From Burkholderia pyrrocinia (lineage in GTDB: Bacteria > Pseudomonadota > Gammaproteobacteria > Burkholderiales > Burkholderiaceae), in assembly GCF_003330765.1 (NCBI RefSeq), contig NZ_CP024902.1:2852001-2916000 (forward strand): a DNA stretch of 64,000 nucleotides, in the 5' to 3' direction. The notes under the pieces were generated by a model that was not told the origin of the DNA, made no database searches, and saw only the letters and a program-made list of their open reading frames with translations. Shown here piece after piece: positions 37,360-49,296 of this stretch. Made by a program: the position numbers and the translations under genes. Each line of letters opens with the position of its first letter. The stretch's first letter is position 1.

Positions 37360-39660
37360 TTACTCGACTTCGACCGTCTCTTCGTTCGGCTTGTGCGGCG
37401 GATTCGCCAGCTTGTCGAATGACAGCTGCACCTTGTCGCTTTCGTCGACGTCGACCGTCACGTGACCGCCGTTGACGAGCTTGCCGAACAGCAGTTCGTC
37501 AGCCAGCGCGCGACGGATCGTGTCCTGGATCAGCCGCTGCATCGGCCGCGCGCCCATCAGCGGGTCGAAGCCGTGCTTCGCGAGATGCTTGCGCAACGCG
37601 TCGGTAAAGAGCGCGTCGACCTTCTTCTCGTGCAGCTGTTCCTCGAGCTGGATCAGGAACTTGTCGACCACGCGCATGATGATTTCCTCATCGAGCGAGC
37701 GGAAGCTGATGATCGAGTCCAGACGGTTGCGGAACTCCGGCGTGAACAGACGCTTGATGTCGGTCATCTCGTCGCCCGTCTCGCGGCGCGTCGTGAAGCC
37801 GATCGTCGCCTTCTGCATCGACTCGGCGCCCGCGTTCGTCGTCATGATGATGATGACGTTGCGGAAATCCGCCTTGCGGCCGTTGTTGTCGGTCAGCGTG
37901 CCGTGGTCCATCACCTGCAGCAGCACGTTGTAGATGTCCGGATGCGCCTTCTCGATTTCGTCGAGCAACAGCACGCAATGCGGCTTCTTCGTGACGGCTT
38001 CGGTCAGCAGGCCGCCCTGGTCGAACCCGACGTAGCCCGGCGGCGCGCCGATCAGGCGGCTCACCGCGTGACGCTCCATGTATTCCGACATGTCGAAGCG
38101 GATCAGCTCGATGCCGAGCGTGAACGCGAGCTGGCGCGCCACTTCGGTCTTGCCGACGCCCGTCGGACCGGAGAACAGGAACGAGCCGATCGGCCGGTCC
38201 ATCTTGCCGAGGCCCGCGCGCGCCATCTTGATCGATGCGGCGAGCGCGTCGATCGCCGGATCCTGGCCGAACACGACGCTCTTCAGGTCGCGGTCGAGCG
38301 TCTGCAGCTTGCTGCGATCGTCCTGCGACACGCTCTGCGGCGGCACGCGCGCGATCTTCGAGATGATTTCCTCGATCTCGCTCTTGCCGATCGTCTTCTT
38401 CTGCTTCGACTTCGGCAGGATGCGCTGCGCGGCGCCCGCCTCGTCGATCACGTCGATCGCCTTGTCCGGCAGGTGACGGTCGGTGATGAAGCGCGCCGAC
38501 AGTTCGGCTGCGGCCGACAGCGCGCCCGACGAATACTTGACGCCGTGGTGCTCCTCGAAGCGCGACTTCAGCCCGCGCAGGATCGCGACCGTCTGCTCGA
38601 CGGTCGGCTCCGTCACGTCGACCTTCTGGAAGCGCCGCGACAGCGCCGCATCCTTCTCGAAGATGCCGCGATACTCGGTGAAGGTGGTCGCGCCAATGCA
38701 CTTGAGGGTGCCCGACGACAGCGCCGGCTTCAGCAGGTTCGACGCATCGAGCGTGCCGCCCGACGCGGCGCCCGCGCCGATCAGCGTATGGATCTCGTCG
38801 ATGAACAGGATCGCGTGCGGGCGCTCCTTCAATTCCTTCAGCACCGTCTTCAGGCGCTGCTCGAAATCGCCGCGATACTTGGTGCCCGCGAGCAGCGCGC
38901 CCATGTCGAGCGAGTAGACCTGCGCGTTCGCGAGAATGTCGGGCACCTCGCCGCGCGTAATGCGGTAGGCCAGGCCTTCCGCGATCGCGGTCTTGCCGAC
39001 ACCGGCTTCGCCGACCAGCAGCGGATTGTTCTTGCGGCGACGGCACAGCACCTGCACGACGCGCTCGACCTCGGGCTCGCGACCGATCAGCGGATCGATG
39101 CGGCCGTCCTTCGCCATCTGGTTCAGGTTCTGCGTGAACTGCGCGAGCGGCGTTTCCTTCTGCGCATTCGCGTCTTCGCTTTCCGCGTTCGCGTCGGTCG
39201 ACTTCGCGGCTTCGCCGTTGTTCGTCTTCGCGATGCCGTGCGAAATGAAGTTCACGACGTCGAGGCGCGTGACGCCCTGCTGCTGCAGGTAATACACCGC
39301 GTGCGAATCCTTCTCGCCGAAGATCGCGACCAGCACGTTCGCGCCGGTGACTTCCTTCTTGCCGTTCGACGTCGACTGGACGTGCATGATCGCGCGCTGG
39401 ATCACGCGCTGGAAACCGAGCGTCGGCTGGGTATCGACATCGTCGGTACCCGGGACGGTAGGTGTGTTGTCGTGGATGAAATTGCGCAGGTTCTGACGCA
39501 GGTCCTCGATGTTTGCCGCGCACGCGCGCAACACCTCGGCTGCCGTGGGATTATCCAGCAGGGCCAGCAGCAGATGCTCGACCGTAATGAACTCATGGCG
39601 CGCCTGACGTGCTTCCATGAACGCCATGTGCAGGCTGACTTCCAATTCCTGGGCAATCAT
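37360..39660 (-). CDS. clpA: ATP-dependent Clp protease ATP-binding subunit ClpA (766 aa)
   Basis: Two AAA+ modules follow the N-domain (residues 1-145, [20 protein letters not shown]). Module 1 Walker A is GEAGVGKTA and Walker [15 protein letters not shown]; module 2 Walker A is GPTGVGKTE and Walker [13 protein letters not shown]. The IGL-type loop for ClpP binding is near the C-terminal third. It unfolds proteins for ClpP, with ClpS as adaptor. The start is the ATG at 39660, which overlaps the clpS stop by four bases (ATGA). Confidence 0.96.
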   Translation of the reverse strand: MIAQELEVSLHMAFMEARQARHEFITVEHLLLALLDNPTAAEVLRACAANIEDLRQNLRNFIHDNTPTVPGTDDVDTQPTLGFQRVIQRAIMHVQSTSNGKKEVTGANVLVAIFGEKDSHAVYYLQQQGVTRLDVVNFISHGIAKTNNGEAAKSTDANAESEDANAQKETPLAQFTQNLNQMAKDGRIDPLIGREPEVERVVQVLCRRRKNNPLLVGEAGVGKTAIAEGLAYRITRGEVPDILANAQVYSLDMGALLAGTKYRGDFEQRLKTVLKELKERPHAILFIDEIHTLIGAGAASGGTLDASNLLKPALSSGTLKCIGATTFTEYRGIFEKDAALSRRFQKVDVTEPTVEQTVAILRGLKSRFEEHHGVKYSSGALSAAAELSARFITDRHLPDKAIDVIDEAGAAQRILPKSKQKKTIGKSEIEEIISKIARVPPQSVSQDDRSKLQTLDRDLKSVVFGQDPAIDALAASIKMARAGLGKMDRPIGSFLFSGPTGVGKTEVARQLAFTLGIELIRFDMSEYMERHAVSRLIGAPPGYVGFDQGGLLTEAVTKKPHCVLLLDEIEKAHPDIYNVLLQVMDHGTLTDNNGRKADFRNVIIIMTTNAGAESMQKATIGFTTRRETGDEMTDIKRLFTPEFRNRLDSIISFRSLDEEIIMRVVDKFLIQLEEQLHEKKVDALFTDALRKHLAKHGFDPLMGARPMQRLIQDTIRRALADELLFGKLVNGGHVTVDVDESDKVQLSFDKLANPPHKPNEETVEVE

Positions 39661-39971
39661 GCTTCCTCCATCACGCACTGCAGCGGATGCCCGGCCTGCC
39701 GCGCATGGGTAACGACTTGCTCAACCTTGGTCGACGCGATGTCCCGCGTATAGACCCCACAAACTCCTCGCCCTTCGCGGTGGACCTGCAGCATGATCTG
39801 CGTGGCCGTCTCGCGATCCTTCTTGAAATACTCCTGGACGACCATCACGACGAATTCCATAGGCGTGAAGTCGTCGTTCAGCAGCACCACCTTGTACATT
39901 GAAGGCGGTTTGAGCTTCTGCTGCTTGCGTTCCAGGACGGTACTGTCCTGCTTGTCCGGGATAATCGCCAT
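39657..39971 (-). CDS. clpS: ATP-dependent Clp protease adaptor ClpS (104 aa)
   Basis: ClpS delivers N-degron substrates to ClpAP. The core reads [21 protein letters not shown] with the N-degron pocket Asn-Asp, followed by [16 protein letters not shown]. The start MAIIPDK at 39971 is only six bases after a TAGAAT -10 element, and no Shine-Dalgarno is seen. clpA follows with a four-base overlap. Confidence 0.95.
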   Translation of the reverse strand: MAIIPDKQDSTVLERKQQKLKPPSMYKVVLLNDDFTPMEFVVMVVQEYFKKDRETATQIMLQVHREGRGVCGVYTRDIASTKVEQVVTHARQAGHPLQCVMEEA

Positions 39972-39977
39972 ACACCC

Positions 39978-40005
39978 ATTCTAAACAACTCGGACAGGCC
40001 CGCAA
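39978..40005 (-). promoter_or_regulatory. Promoter of clpS-clpA, predicting a leaderless message
   Basis: On the minus strand TTGCGG (40005-40000) and TAGAAT (39983-39978) are 16 bases apart. The expected start falls at the first base of the clpS ATG (39971). Leaderless mRNA would explain the absence of a ribosome binding site. Confidence 0.5.
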
Positions 40006-40336
40006 TCCTGCCATTACCCGACCGACCGGCCGGCGCCCTCCCCGGAATCCCGGAACACGCGATCGTCTTCGCGCCATACGAAAGCCGGCTGCGGTGCCGG
40101 CTTTCACGCGTGGCGCGGAACACGAACCGTCAGGGGGAATCGCACCGGAACGTCGTATCCGCATCCAGTATCCCACAAGCCGGGACGACTCGAACGCGTG
40201 TCACTCGAGCCTGGTATATGAGCCGATTATGCGGCTTTTCAAGTCCCCGCGCTTGGCCGCATGCTGCAAAGCAAAGCCGGAAAAACCCTGAAAATGGGTT
40301 CTTTACAACGGCCCTCTATCCGTCTAAAAATTCCAC
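40006..40336. other. Intergenic stretch between clpS and the cold shock gene
   Basis: No gene is recognised. The only structure is an inverted repeat AAAGCCGGC/GCCGGCTTT at 40081-40104, which could terminate transcription weakly. The remainder is of mixed composition and turns AT-richer toward the cold shock gene promoter. Confidence 0.5.
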
Positions 40337-40365
40337 TTGACACTCCAATAAAGAGCGCCAACAAT
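40337..40365 (+). promoter_or_regulatory. Promoter of the cold shock gene
   Basis: A perfect TTGACA at 40337-40342 with AACAAT at 40360-40365, 17 bases apart. Transcription from about 40371 gives a leader of roughly 143 bases, a length usual for cspA-type messages whose leaders refold with temperature. Confidence 0.6.
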
Positions 40366-40514
40366 CAAGCTGGCACTTTTTAAATTGGCCGGTTGGCGAA
40401 TTGAAAGAGGCCGAGGTGAGCTTGTGAGGGGGGAACGGCTGCATTTTCCGGTCGTTTAGCTTTTCGAGCGTGCTCGTGGTAAGTAGCAGCGACTGTGTGA
40501 CAGGGGAAGTAGGA

Positions 40515-40718
40515 ATGGCAACTGGTATCGTTAAGTGGTTCAACGACGCGAAGGGCTTCGGTTTCATCACTCCCGACGAGGGCGGTGAAGATCTGTTTGC
40601 GCACTTCTCGGCTATCACCATGAATGGCTTCAAGACGTTGAAGGAAGGCCAGAAGGTGAGCTTTGACGTCGTTCAAGGACCGAAGGGCAAGCAAGCGTCG
40701 AACATCCAGGCCGCATAA
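40515..40718 (+). CDS. Cold shock domain protein (67 aa)
   Basis: One cold shock domain: [20 protein letters not shown] with RNP1 KGFGFI and RNP2 DLFAHF. It binds single-stranded nucleic acid and melts RNA structure. The sequence is close to the CspA/CspD-like proteins of Burkholderia; the exact paralog name is not assigned. AGTAGGAA serves as ribosome binding site and the leader is long. Confidence 0.93.
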   Translation: MATGIVKWFNDAKGFGFITPDEGGEDLFAHFSAITMNGFKTLKEGQKVSFDVVQGPKGKQASNIQAA

Positions 40719-40737
40719 AGGCATCGGATATCGGACG

Positions 40738-40775
40738 AAGAAACCCGGCGCAATGCGCCGGGTTTCTTTTTTTTG
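40738..40775 (+). terminator. First terminator of the cold shock gene
   Basis: GAAACCCGGCGC and GCGCCGGGTTTC around an AAT loop, followed by eight T. A 12-bp stem. Confidence 0.92.
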
Positions 40776-40812
40776 AGGCCGGCCAATCGATAATCGATTG
40801 GCCGGCCTTTTC
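40776..40812. terminator. Second hairpin in tandem after the cold shock gene
   Basis: AGGCCGGCCAATCGAT and ATCGATTGGCCGGCCT overlap around a central TAAT, a long near-perfect palindrome ending in CCTTTTC on the plus strand. It lies between the cold shock gene and the convergent oxidase gene and may serve either. Confidence 0.7.
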
Positions 40813-40900
40813 GTTCAATCCCGATAATTGAACATGCATTGTCTTGTCACGCACGCAGATCGAATACTGGTCCGGCACGTGAAACAGATTCGCCTCTTCG

Positions 40901-42517
40901 TTACACGACCTTCAGCGTGCCCATCATGCCGAGATCCTCGTGTTCGAGAATGTGGCAATGAAACATGCGCTCGCCGGACATGTCTTGCCTGACGAGAATC
41001 GTCACGGTTTCGCCGCTGCGCACGTTCACGGTATCGCGCCATGCGCGGAACGGTTCGCTCGTGCGCGAGCCGTCCGACGCACGCTCGATCACCTGGAACT
41101 GCGTGCCGTGCAGGTGGAACGGGTGATCCATGTCGGTGGCATTGCGGATCGTCCAGCGCTCGATGTCGCCGCGGCGGCTCGTCAGCGTCGCGCGGTGCGG
41201 CGCGTAGGTCTCGCCGTTGATCGTAAAGCGCATGCCGGCCGGGCGGCCGTGCGCCGCGCCCTTCATCATCGCCTCCATGTCCATCTCTTCGCCGAACGCC
41301 ACCTCCTTGTGCGCGACGGGTTCGCCCAGCGCCGGCACCGCGCGCAGCGTCGCCGGCAGCGCACGTGCGCCGGCCGGCGCGAACGCAACGTCGGCCAGGG
41401 CCAGCGCCGGATCGGGCGGCAGGCTGCCGTGACCGTCGTCATGCGACATCGCCATCTTGCGGCGGTCGTATTCGGCCGCCTGCAGCACCGCGCGCGACGC
41501 GCGATCGCCGGCGCGCACCAGCAGCTCCGCACGCTCGCCCGGCGCGATCAGCAGCGACGTGACGCGGCGCGGCGCGTCGAACAGCCCGCCATCGGTGCCC
41601 GCGTGCTCGAACCCGCGACCGTCGTCGAACGCGACGCGCAGGTAGCGCGCGCTGCATGCGTTCCACACGCGCCAGCGTTCGTCGCCCGCGACGTCGATCC
41701 GCGGCCCGCGCGCGCCGTTGACCAGCACGAACTGGCCCTCGCGGCCGTTCATCCAGTCCATCATGTCGTTCGGCGCAATCGTGCCGTCGCGCGCGAGCTT
41801 CAGGTCCGACACGAACAGGTTGCGCTCGGGCCAGCCGGCGAGCGGATCGTCCGCGGCGCGCACGATGAACGGGCCGGCCAGCCCGCGAAAGACCTGCTCG
41901 GCCGTCATCATGTGCGGATGCGGGTGGTACCAGTAGGTGCCGGCGCTCCCCTTCGGCAGCGTGAAGCGGTACACACGCGACGCACCGGGCGCGACCGGAT
42001 CGGACGGATTGCCGTCCTGGTCGGGCGGCACGGGCAGGCCGTGCCAGTGGATCGTCGACGGCTGCGGCAGCTTGTTCACGAACCTGATCTCGACCGTGTC
42101 GCCCTCGCGCACGTCGATCAGCGGACCGACGACGGGGCCCTGCGTGCCCGCGCCGAACTGCCAGAACGTGGTCGGCCGCGCCCCGTGCAGCATCGGGCGC
42201 GCCACGGGCTGCGCCACCAGCGTGGCCCGGAACGTGCCGGGCTCGCGGCTTTCGTTCGCGAGCGTACGCAGCGCCGCGAGCGGTGCGCCGGCCGGCAGCG
42301 CATCGGCGGCCGCGAGCACGGCCGGCGCGGGCTGGCCGTGCTGCCCGCGACCCGACATCCCTGACATGCCCGACATGCCGGGCATGTCGTCCATCTGGTC
42401 CATGCCGGCCATGCCGGCCATGCCGGCCATGCCTGCATGCTGCGCCCACGCGGTGCGCGCGAACAGCGCTGCGGCCGCGACACCGATAGCGCGCGACAGG
42501 AAGGTTCTCCGTAACAT
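40901..42517 (-). CDS. Tat-exported multicopper oxidase with Met-rich N-terminus (538 aa)
   Basis: Starts MLRRTFLSRAIGVAAAALFA, a twin-arginine signal, behind GAGGAA. The mature start has a methionine/glycine-rich stretch (residues about 29-56; MAGMAGMAGMDQMDDMPGM and repeats of MSG) that could bind Cu(I). Cupredoxin domains then carry the copper ligands: HWHG, HPHPHMM, HPFHLHG and HCHILEHEDLGMM. It would oxidise Cu(I) or a metal/phenolic substrate in the periplasm, like CueO/CopA. An upstream ATG at 42538 is possible but would push the Tat motif inward. Confidence 0.9.
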   Translation of the reverse strand: MLRRTFLSRAIGVAAAALFARTAWAQHAGMAGMAGMAGMDQMDDMPGMSGMSGMSGRGQHGQPAPAVLAAADALPAGAPLAALRTLANESREPGTFRATLVAQPVARPMLHGARPTTFWQFGAGTQGPVVGPLIDVREGDTVEIRFVNKLPQPSTIHWHGLPVPPDQDGNPSDPVAPGASRVYRFTLPKGSAGTYWYHPHPHMMTAEQVFRGLAGPFIVRAADDPLAGWPERNLFVSDLKLARDGTIAPNDMMDWMNGREGQFVLVNGARGPRIDVAGDERWRVWNACSARYLRVAFDDGRGFEHAGTDGGLFDAPRRVTSLLIAPGERAELLVRAGDRASRAVLQAAEYDRRKMAMSHDDGHGSLPPDPALALADVAFAPAGARALPATLRAVPALGEPVAHKEVAFGEEMDMEAMMKGAAHGRPAGMRFTINGETYAPHRATLTSRRGDIERWTIRNATDMDHPFHLHGTQFQVIERASDGSRTSEPFRAWRDTVNVRSGETVTILVRQDMSGERMFHCHILEHEDLGMMGTLKVV

Positions 42518-43186
42518 CAATCGTTCCTCGTTATCCATTGCTGCGTCGCGCGACAGCCGCGACGCTCGCGCCGGCCGGCTGGAACGCCGATGCGCGACGC
42601 GAAACCTGATGCCCGCGTCATCATAACCGCAGGCCCATATCGAAAAGCGTCGCCTCCGGTCGGGCGGCGATACGCCGCAGGGCGGCGCTGCCGGCCGGAT
42701 TCGACGCGCATCGACCGGCATCGCCGATCGGCGTTGCGCGGCCCTTCGCCGGCGACCACGGCCAGCACTCATCCGCTCCCTTTGCAGCTGCCGGCCGATG
42801 CCTGGCGCCTGCCGTTCGGCCCCGCATTGGCGCTCGTCGCGTCATCGATCCGCGAATCCGCGAATATTTCACGATGCGGAACAAGTCTCTGCGTTATAAA
42901 AATTCGTGGTGCAGGGCACAAATTTCCCGTTTCGCGATGCCGAAAAACGTTCCGCAATACAAAACGTAATAAATAACACTTTGTTTTTAAACATGAATTT
43001 TTGTTTCGAGAAGCGCTTCTACGCGCACCATCCGATCGGGTCGCGGACGTAGACTTTGTTCCATGCACTGACGCTTCGCCACGACGTTCGATACGGAACC
43101 CGGCGCAAGCAGCCAGTCGGGCCACAGCCGGCCGAGCCGGCGGGCGGCACAACAGAATCGCTTGTGATCAGAAAGGGAGAACGGAA
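42518..43186. other. Long intergenic region with an AT-rich block and a 12-bp palindrome
   Basis: About 670 bases without a recognisable gene. From 42840 to 43010 the DNA is much more AT-rich than its surroundings. It holds TGCGGAAC near 42873 and the inverse GTTCCGCA near 42949, and the perfect palindrome AGAAGCGCTTCT at 43009-43020. These look like regulator sites for the oxidase gene on one side or the small protein gene on the other, but the regulators are unknown. Small open frames here show no family resemblance. Confidence 0.45.
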
Positions 43187-43411
43187 ATGAAGGGATTTCG
43201 CTTTGGTTCAGCGCTCGGGTCGTTCTACATCCTGCCGGGTAACGGCGGCTGGGAAGCGACGTTCGGCAACGCCGTGCTCGGCGCATTCTCGTGCCCCGAA
43301 GTCGCGGCCGACCACATCTCCCGCGGCGACTGCCCGCACCTGTCCGAAATGGACACGGCGACGCTCGAAGTGCCGGACGAAATCGCCGAGTGGGAAATCG
43401 TTCACGTCTGA
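43187..43411 (+). CDS. Conserved small protein of unknown function (74 aa)
   Basis: Starts MKGFRFGSALGSFYILPGNG behind AAAGGGAG; no signal peptide or membrane helix. Two cysteines (in FSCPEVAADH and GDCPHLSEM) and several acidic residues near the C-terminus (DTATLEVPDEIAEWEIV). No domain recognised. Strong ribosome binding site and a strong terminator downstream argue that it is a real, separately transcribed gene. Confidence 0.7.
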   Translation: MKGFRFGSALGSFYILPGNGGWEATFGNAVLGAFSCPEVAADHISRGDCPHLSEMDTATLEVPDEIAEWEIVHV

Positions 43412-43430
43412 ATGGCACGCCTGCAACGAA

Positions 43431-43460
43431 AAACGCCCCGGGCGACCGGGGCGTTTTTTT
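43431..43460. terminator. Bidirectional terminator between the small protein gene and the monomeric IDH gene
   Basis: AACGCCCCGG and CCGGGGCGTT around GCGA, with seven T after it on the plus strand and a run of five T on the minus strand. It serves the two convergent genes. Confidence 0.9.
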
Positions 43461-43531
43461 GCGGTGGGCGGTGGACGGCAAAGCCCGCCGCGCCGGCACA
43501 CGCATTGGCTCGCGCGATTGCGCGGCCGGCG

Positions 43532-45853
<2,322 letters not shown>

Positions 45854-45951
45854 TCAGCCGGGCGGTGGTGTTGCGCGGGCCGTCATGTTCAACCTTGCAG
45901 GGCATGCGGGCCACATGCCGGACCGCCCTGCCAACAAACCTGCCATCCACG

Positions 45952-45985
45952 AAACGCCCCGGCGCCGGCAGCAGGCGCCGGGGCG
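45952..45985 (-). terminator. Hairpin after the dimeric isocitrate dehydrogenase gene
   Basis: CGCCCCGGCGCC and GGCGCCGGGGCG form a 12-bp GC stem; only TTTCG follows on the minus strand, so termination may be partial and allow read-through toward the monomeric IDH gene. Confidence 0.6.
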
Positions 45986-46019
45986 GCCGGAAACGCTCCG
46001 GCCCACCCCGGAAGGGGAC

Positions 46020-47276
46020 TTACATGTTCTCGATCAGCACTTCGCCGAAGCCCGAGCACGACACCTGCGTCGCGCCTTCCATCAGGCGCGCGAAGTCGTA
46101 CGTGACGCGCTTCTGCAAGATCGACTTCTCCATCGCGGCGATGATCGTGTCGGCCGCTTCCGTCCAGCCGAGATGGCGCAGCATCATTTCCGCCGACAGG
46201 ATCTCGGAACCGGGGTTCACGTAATCCTTGCCCGCGTACTTCGGCGCCGTGCCGTGCGTCGCCTCGAACATCGCGACCGAATCCGACAGGTTCGCGCCCG
46301 GCGCGATCCCGATGCCGCCGACCTGCGCGGCCAGTGCGTCGGAGATGTAGTCGCCGTTCAGGTTCAGCGTCGCGATCACGTCGTATTCGGCCGGACGCAG
46401 CAGGATCTGCTGCAGGAACGCATCGGCGATCGAATCCTTGATCACGATCTCGTTGCCCGTCCTCGGGTTCTTCACGCGCATCCACGGGCCGCCGTCGATC
46501 AGCTCACCGCCGAATTCCTTCTGCGCAAGCGCGTAGCCGGCGTCACGGAACAGGCCTTCCGTGAACTTCATGATGTTGCCCTTGTGCACCAGCGTGACCG
46601 ACTTGCGATCGTTGTCGATCGCGTACTGGATCGCCTTGCGCACGAGACGCTCGGTGCCTTCGGTCGACACGGGCTTGACGCCGATCCCCGAGGTTTCCGG
46701 GAAGCGGATCTTCTTCACGCCCATCTCGTCCTGCAGGAACTTGATCACCTTCTTCGCCTGCTCGGAGCCCGCGGCCCATTCGATGCCCGCGTAGATGTCT
46801 TCCGAGTTCTCGCGGAAGATCACCATGTCGATCTTCTGCGGCTCGCGCACCGGCGACGGCACGCCCTTGAAGTACTGGACCGGGCGCAGGCACACGTACA
46901 GGTCGAGTTCCTGGCGCAGCGCGACGTTCAGCGAACGGATGCCGCCGCCGACCGGGGTCGTGAGCGGCCCCTTGATCGACACCACGTATTCCTTCAGCAC
47001 CTGCAGCGTTTCGTCCGGGAGCCACACGTCCGGACCGTACACCTTCGTCGCCTTCTCGCCCGCGAAAATCTCCATCCAGTGGATCTTGCGCTTGCCCTTG
47101 TAGGCATGCGCGACCGCCGCGTCGACGACCTTGATCATGACCGGCGTGATATCGAAGCCCGTACCGTCGCCTTCGATATAGGGAATGATCGGCTGATCGG
47201 AAACGTTGAGCGAGAAGTCCTTGTTGACGGTGATCTTGTCACCGCCCTCCGGAACCTTGATGTGCTGATACGGCAT
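46020..47276 (-). CDS. icd: NADP-dependent isocitrate dehydrogenase, dimeric type (418 aa)
   Basis: Starts [20 protein letters not shown], normal for proteobacterial Icd. The isocitrate-binding and phosphorylatable serine is Ser115 in [28 protein letters not shown] and the NADP loop [19 protein letters not shown] follow. It is the TCA cycle isocitrate dehydrogenase. Presence of the serine region means AceK control is possible. The upstream region contains a perfect palindrome (47443-47456). Confidence 0.96.
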   Translation of the reverse strand: MPYQHIKVPEGGDKITVNKDFSLNVSDQPIIPYIEGDGTGFDITPVMIKVVDAAVAHAYKGKRKIHWMEIFAGEKATKVYGPDVWLPDETLQVLKEYVVSIKGPLTTPVGGGIRSLNVALRQELDLYVCLRPVQYFKGVPSPVREPQKIDMVIFRENSEDIYAGIEWAAGSEQAKKVIKFLQDEMGVKKIRFPETSGIGVKPVSTEGTERLVRKAIQYAIDNDRKSVTLVHKGNIMKFTEGLFRDAGYALAQKEFGGELIDGGPWMRVKNPRTGNEIVIKDSIADAFLQQILLRPAEYDVIATLNLNGDYISDALAAQVGGIGIAPGANLSDSVAMFEATHGTAPKYAGKDYVNPGSEILSAEMMLRHLGWTEAADTIIAAMEKSILQKRVTYDFARLMEGATQVSCSGFGEVLIENM

Positions 47277-47442
47277 GATCGACTCCAGTGACGTGGCTGA
47301 GCAGGTGATGCTGGTCGAAGCTGCGCGCGCGGCGGGGGCGCGGCATGGCCACCCCGTGACGGCAACAGCGAGCCGCTATTCTAGCGCCCCAACCGGGCAC
47401 TTCGGCACGAAGCGCGGCACTGCGTATCAAGACCTCACTTAT

Positions 47443-47456
47443 GTCTTATATAAGAC
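47443..47456. promoter_or_regulatory. Perfect 14-bp palindrome, candidate operator
   Basis: GTCTTATATAAGAC, a perfect inverted repeat in an AT-rich patch between icd (start 47276, minus) and the rluE-like gene (start 47554, plus). Palindromes of this length and composition are typical of GntR-family regulator sites; which regulator binds it is not known. Confidence 0.55.
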
Positions 47457-47553
47457 AGAGGACTTGCCGTTCCGTATTATGCATTAAGATTCCGCCATTT
47501 GCCATAGACTGCCCGCCCCCGCTTCCCGCGGCGCACCGGGCGGGCGCCCCGCC

Positions 47554-48132
47554 ATGAACCTGATCGCCCTCAACAAGCCGTTCGGCACGATTTGCCAGTT
47601 TTCCGCGCACGAGACGCGGCCGTCGCTCGGCGACTGGGTAAAAACGCCCGGCGTCTATGCGGCCGGCCGGCTGGACGCGGACAGCGAGGGCTTGCTGCTG
47701 CTCACCGACGACGGCGCGCTGCAGGCGCGCATCGCGGAGCCGCGCCACAAGCTCGTCAAGCGCTACTGGGCGCAGGTCGAAGGCGCGCCCGGCGCCGCCG
47801 ACCTGAAGGCGCTCGCGCGCGGCGTCGATCTGGGCGACTACGTGACGCGCACGTGCCGCGCCGAACTGATCGAACCGCCCGACGCGCTGTGGCCGCGCAA
47901 CCCGCCGATCCGCTACCGCGCCGCGATCCCGACCACGTGGATCGAGCTCGCGATCACCGAAGGCAAGAATCGGCAGGTGCGCCGGATGACGGCGGCCGTC
48001 GGCTTCCCGACGTTGCGCCTGGTGCGCGTCGGCATCGGTGCACTGGACATATTCGCACTCGGCATTGCACCAGGCGAAACAATGGCGCTGCCGCCGCGCG
48101 CGCCGTGGGACGGTTTCGCGCACGGCGGATGA
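47554..48132 (+). CDS. rluE: 23S rRNA pseudouridine synthase, RluE-like (192 aa)
   Basis: A short pseudouridine synthase with no S4 domain. LIALNKPFGTICQFSAHE begins the catalytic domain, GRLDADSEGLLLLTDDG carries the catalytic Asp, and EGKNRQVRRMTAAVGFPTLRL is the C-terminal motif. The absence of S4 and the short length fit RluE (U2457 in E. coli numbering). It is transcribed away from icd. Confidence 0.85.
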   Translation: MNLIALNKPFGTICQFSAHETRPSLGDWVKTPGVYAAGRLDADSEGLLLLTDDGALQARIAEPRHKLVKRYWAQVEGAPGAADLKALARGVDLGDYVTRTCRAELIEPPDALWPRNPPIRYRAAIPTTWIELAITEGKNRQVRRMTAAVGFPTLRLVRVGIGALDIFALGIAPGETMALPPRAPWDGFAHGG

Positions 48133-48413
48133 CGCATTCGGGGCGCGCGATTTTTTTCGTCATCTTTTTCGTCAACCACCTGCGAAGATCGCGCGTTAAA
48201 CCACGCAGATGCCACCCTGAGCTATCCGGCATTGGCAGCCGAATCCGCGTTTGCGTCACGAAAGCGACGTTTTCGTCGAATACGATTCGGCGCCCGCAGC
48301 GCAAAGAGAAATTTCTTGGAGCGTCTGTCAACCGAAAGGTGGATGGCACCGTTAGACGTCATGACTCCTATGCCGGGTCATTTGGTTAATTAACTAAAGC
48401 TGAGGAACACAAC

Positions 48414-48635
48414 ATGAACAAACTGATCGCCGCTCTGGTCGCTGGTCTCTTCGCAACGGCTGCTTTCGCACAAGCTTCGGCTCCGGCTCCGGCCGCTCCG
48501 GCTGCTGCTGCTCCGGCAGAAGCTGCTTCGGCACCGGCAAAGCACGCTGCCAAGAAGCACCACGCAAAGAAGAAGCACCACGCTGCTAAGAAGGCAGCGA
48601 GCGAAGCCGAAGCCCCGGCAGCTGCTTCGAACTAA
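48414..48635 (+). CDS. Small secreted Ala/Lys/His-rich protein (73 aa)
   Basis: A signal peptide (MNKLIAALVAGLFATAAFA) is followed by a low-complexity mature part: APAAPAAAAPAEAASAPAK, then AKKHHAKKKHHAAKK. The alternation of Ala/Pro and Lys/His blocks is like acid-shock or histone-like small proteins of proteobacteria (asr-type). It has a good ribosome binding site (TGAGGAA). Its codons (GCT, AAG) are less GC3-biased than the surrounding genes, often a sign of strong expression. No function known. The 280 bases upstream hold no other gene. Confidence 0.75.
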   Translation: MNKLIAALVAGLFATAAFAQASAPAPAAPAAAAPAEAASAPAKHAAKKHHAKKKHHAAKKAASEAEAPAAASN

Positions 48636-48694
48636 GCAAGCTGGTTGTAATAACGCAGTCAAGAACACGCAGTCTTGCCGTTCTTACGGCGTTG

Positions 48695-48736
48695 AAAGGC
48701 AGATCGCCGCAAGGCGATCTGCCTTTTTCTTTTTTG
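48695..48736 (+). terminator. Terminator of the small Ala/Lys/His-rich protein gene
   Basis: AAAGGCAGATCGCC and GGCGATCTGCCTTT around GCAA, followed by a long T run. A 14-bp perfect stem. Confidence 0.93.
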
Positions 48737-48795
48737 TGCCCGCCGGCACGCATCGCGTACCATGCGGGTCTCGTTTTCCAGATAGGAGCCTTGCT

Positions 48796-49296
48796 GTGCA
48801 ATTCTCCCTGCGCTCGTCGCTCGGCCGCCTTGCGCGTGCCGCCGTGTTTCCCGCCGCGCTCGCCGTCCTCGCACTCGGCATGCAGGCCGCCAGTGCGCAG
48901 ATGCCGCCCGGCGCCAAGCAGCCGAGCGAGTTCCCGCGCGTGAAGCTGCGCGCCGGCATGTACGTGATCGACGCGGCCGTCGCCGCGAACGACACCGACC
49001 GCGAACAGGGGCTGATGTACCGTTCGCAGCTCGCGCCGAACGAAGGCATGCTGTTCGTATTCAACGAGAATGCCGTGCACTGCTTCTGGATGAAGAACAC
49101 GCTGATCCCGCTGTCGATCGCATTCATCCGCGCGGACGGCACGATCACCGACATCGACGAGATGCGGGCCGAGACGACCGACAACCACTGCCCGCGCAAC
49201 AACGGCGTTTATGCGCTCGAAATGAGCAAGGGCTGGTTCGCGGCGAAGGGCATCAAGGCCGGCATGAAGCTCGACGGCCTGCCGAAGGCCCAGTAA
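48796..49296 (+). CDS. DUF192 family exported protein (166 aa)
   Basis: The start is GTG at 48796 behind TAGGAG. Residues 1-37 give a signal peptide with an arginine-rich front (LRSSLGRLARA) and hydrophobic core ending QAASAQ. The DUF192 domain follows: YVIDAAVAANDTDREQGLMY, then MLFVFNENAVHCFWMKNTLI with the conserved FWMKNT motif. The family has a small beta-barrel and no known activity; it is common in Burkholderia. Followed by fusA after 216 bases. Confidence 0.85.
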   Translation: MQFSLRSSLGRLARAAVFPAALAVLALGMQAASAQMPPGAKQPSEFPRVKLRAGMYVIDAAVAANDTDREQGLMYRSQLAPNEGMLFVFNENAVHCFWMKNTLIPLSIAFIRADGTITDIDEMRAETTDNHCPRNNGVYALEMSKGWFAAKGIKAGMKLDGLPKAQ

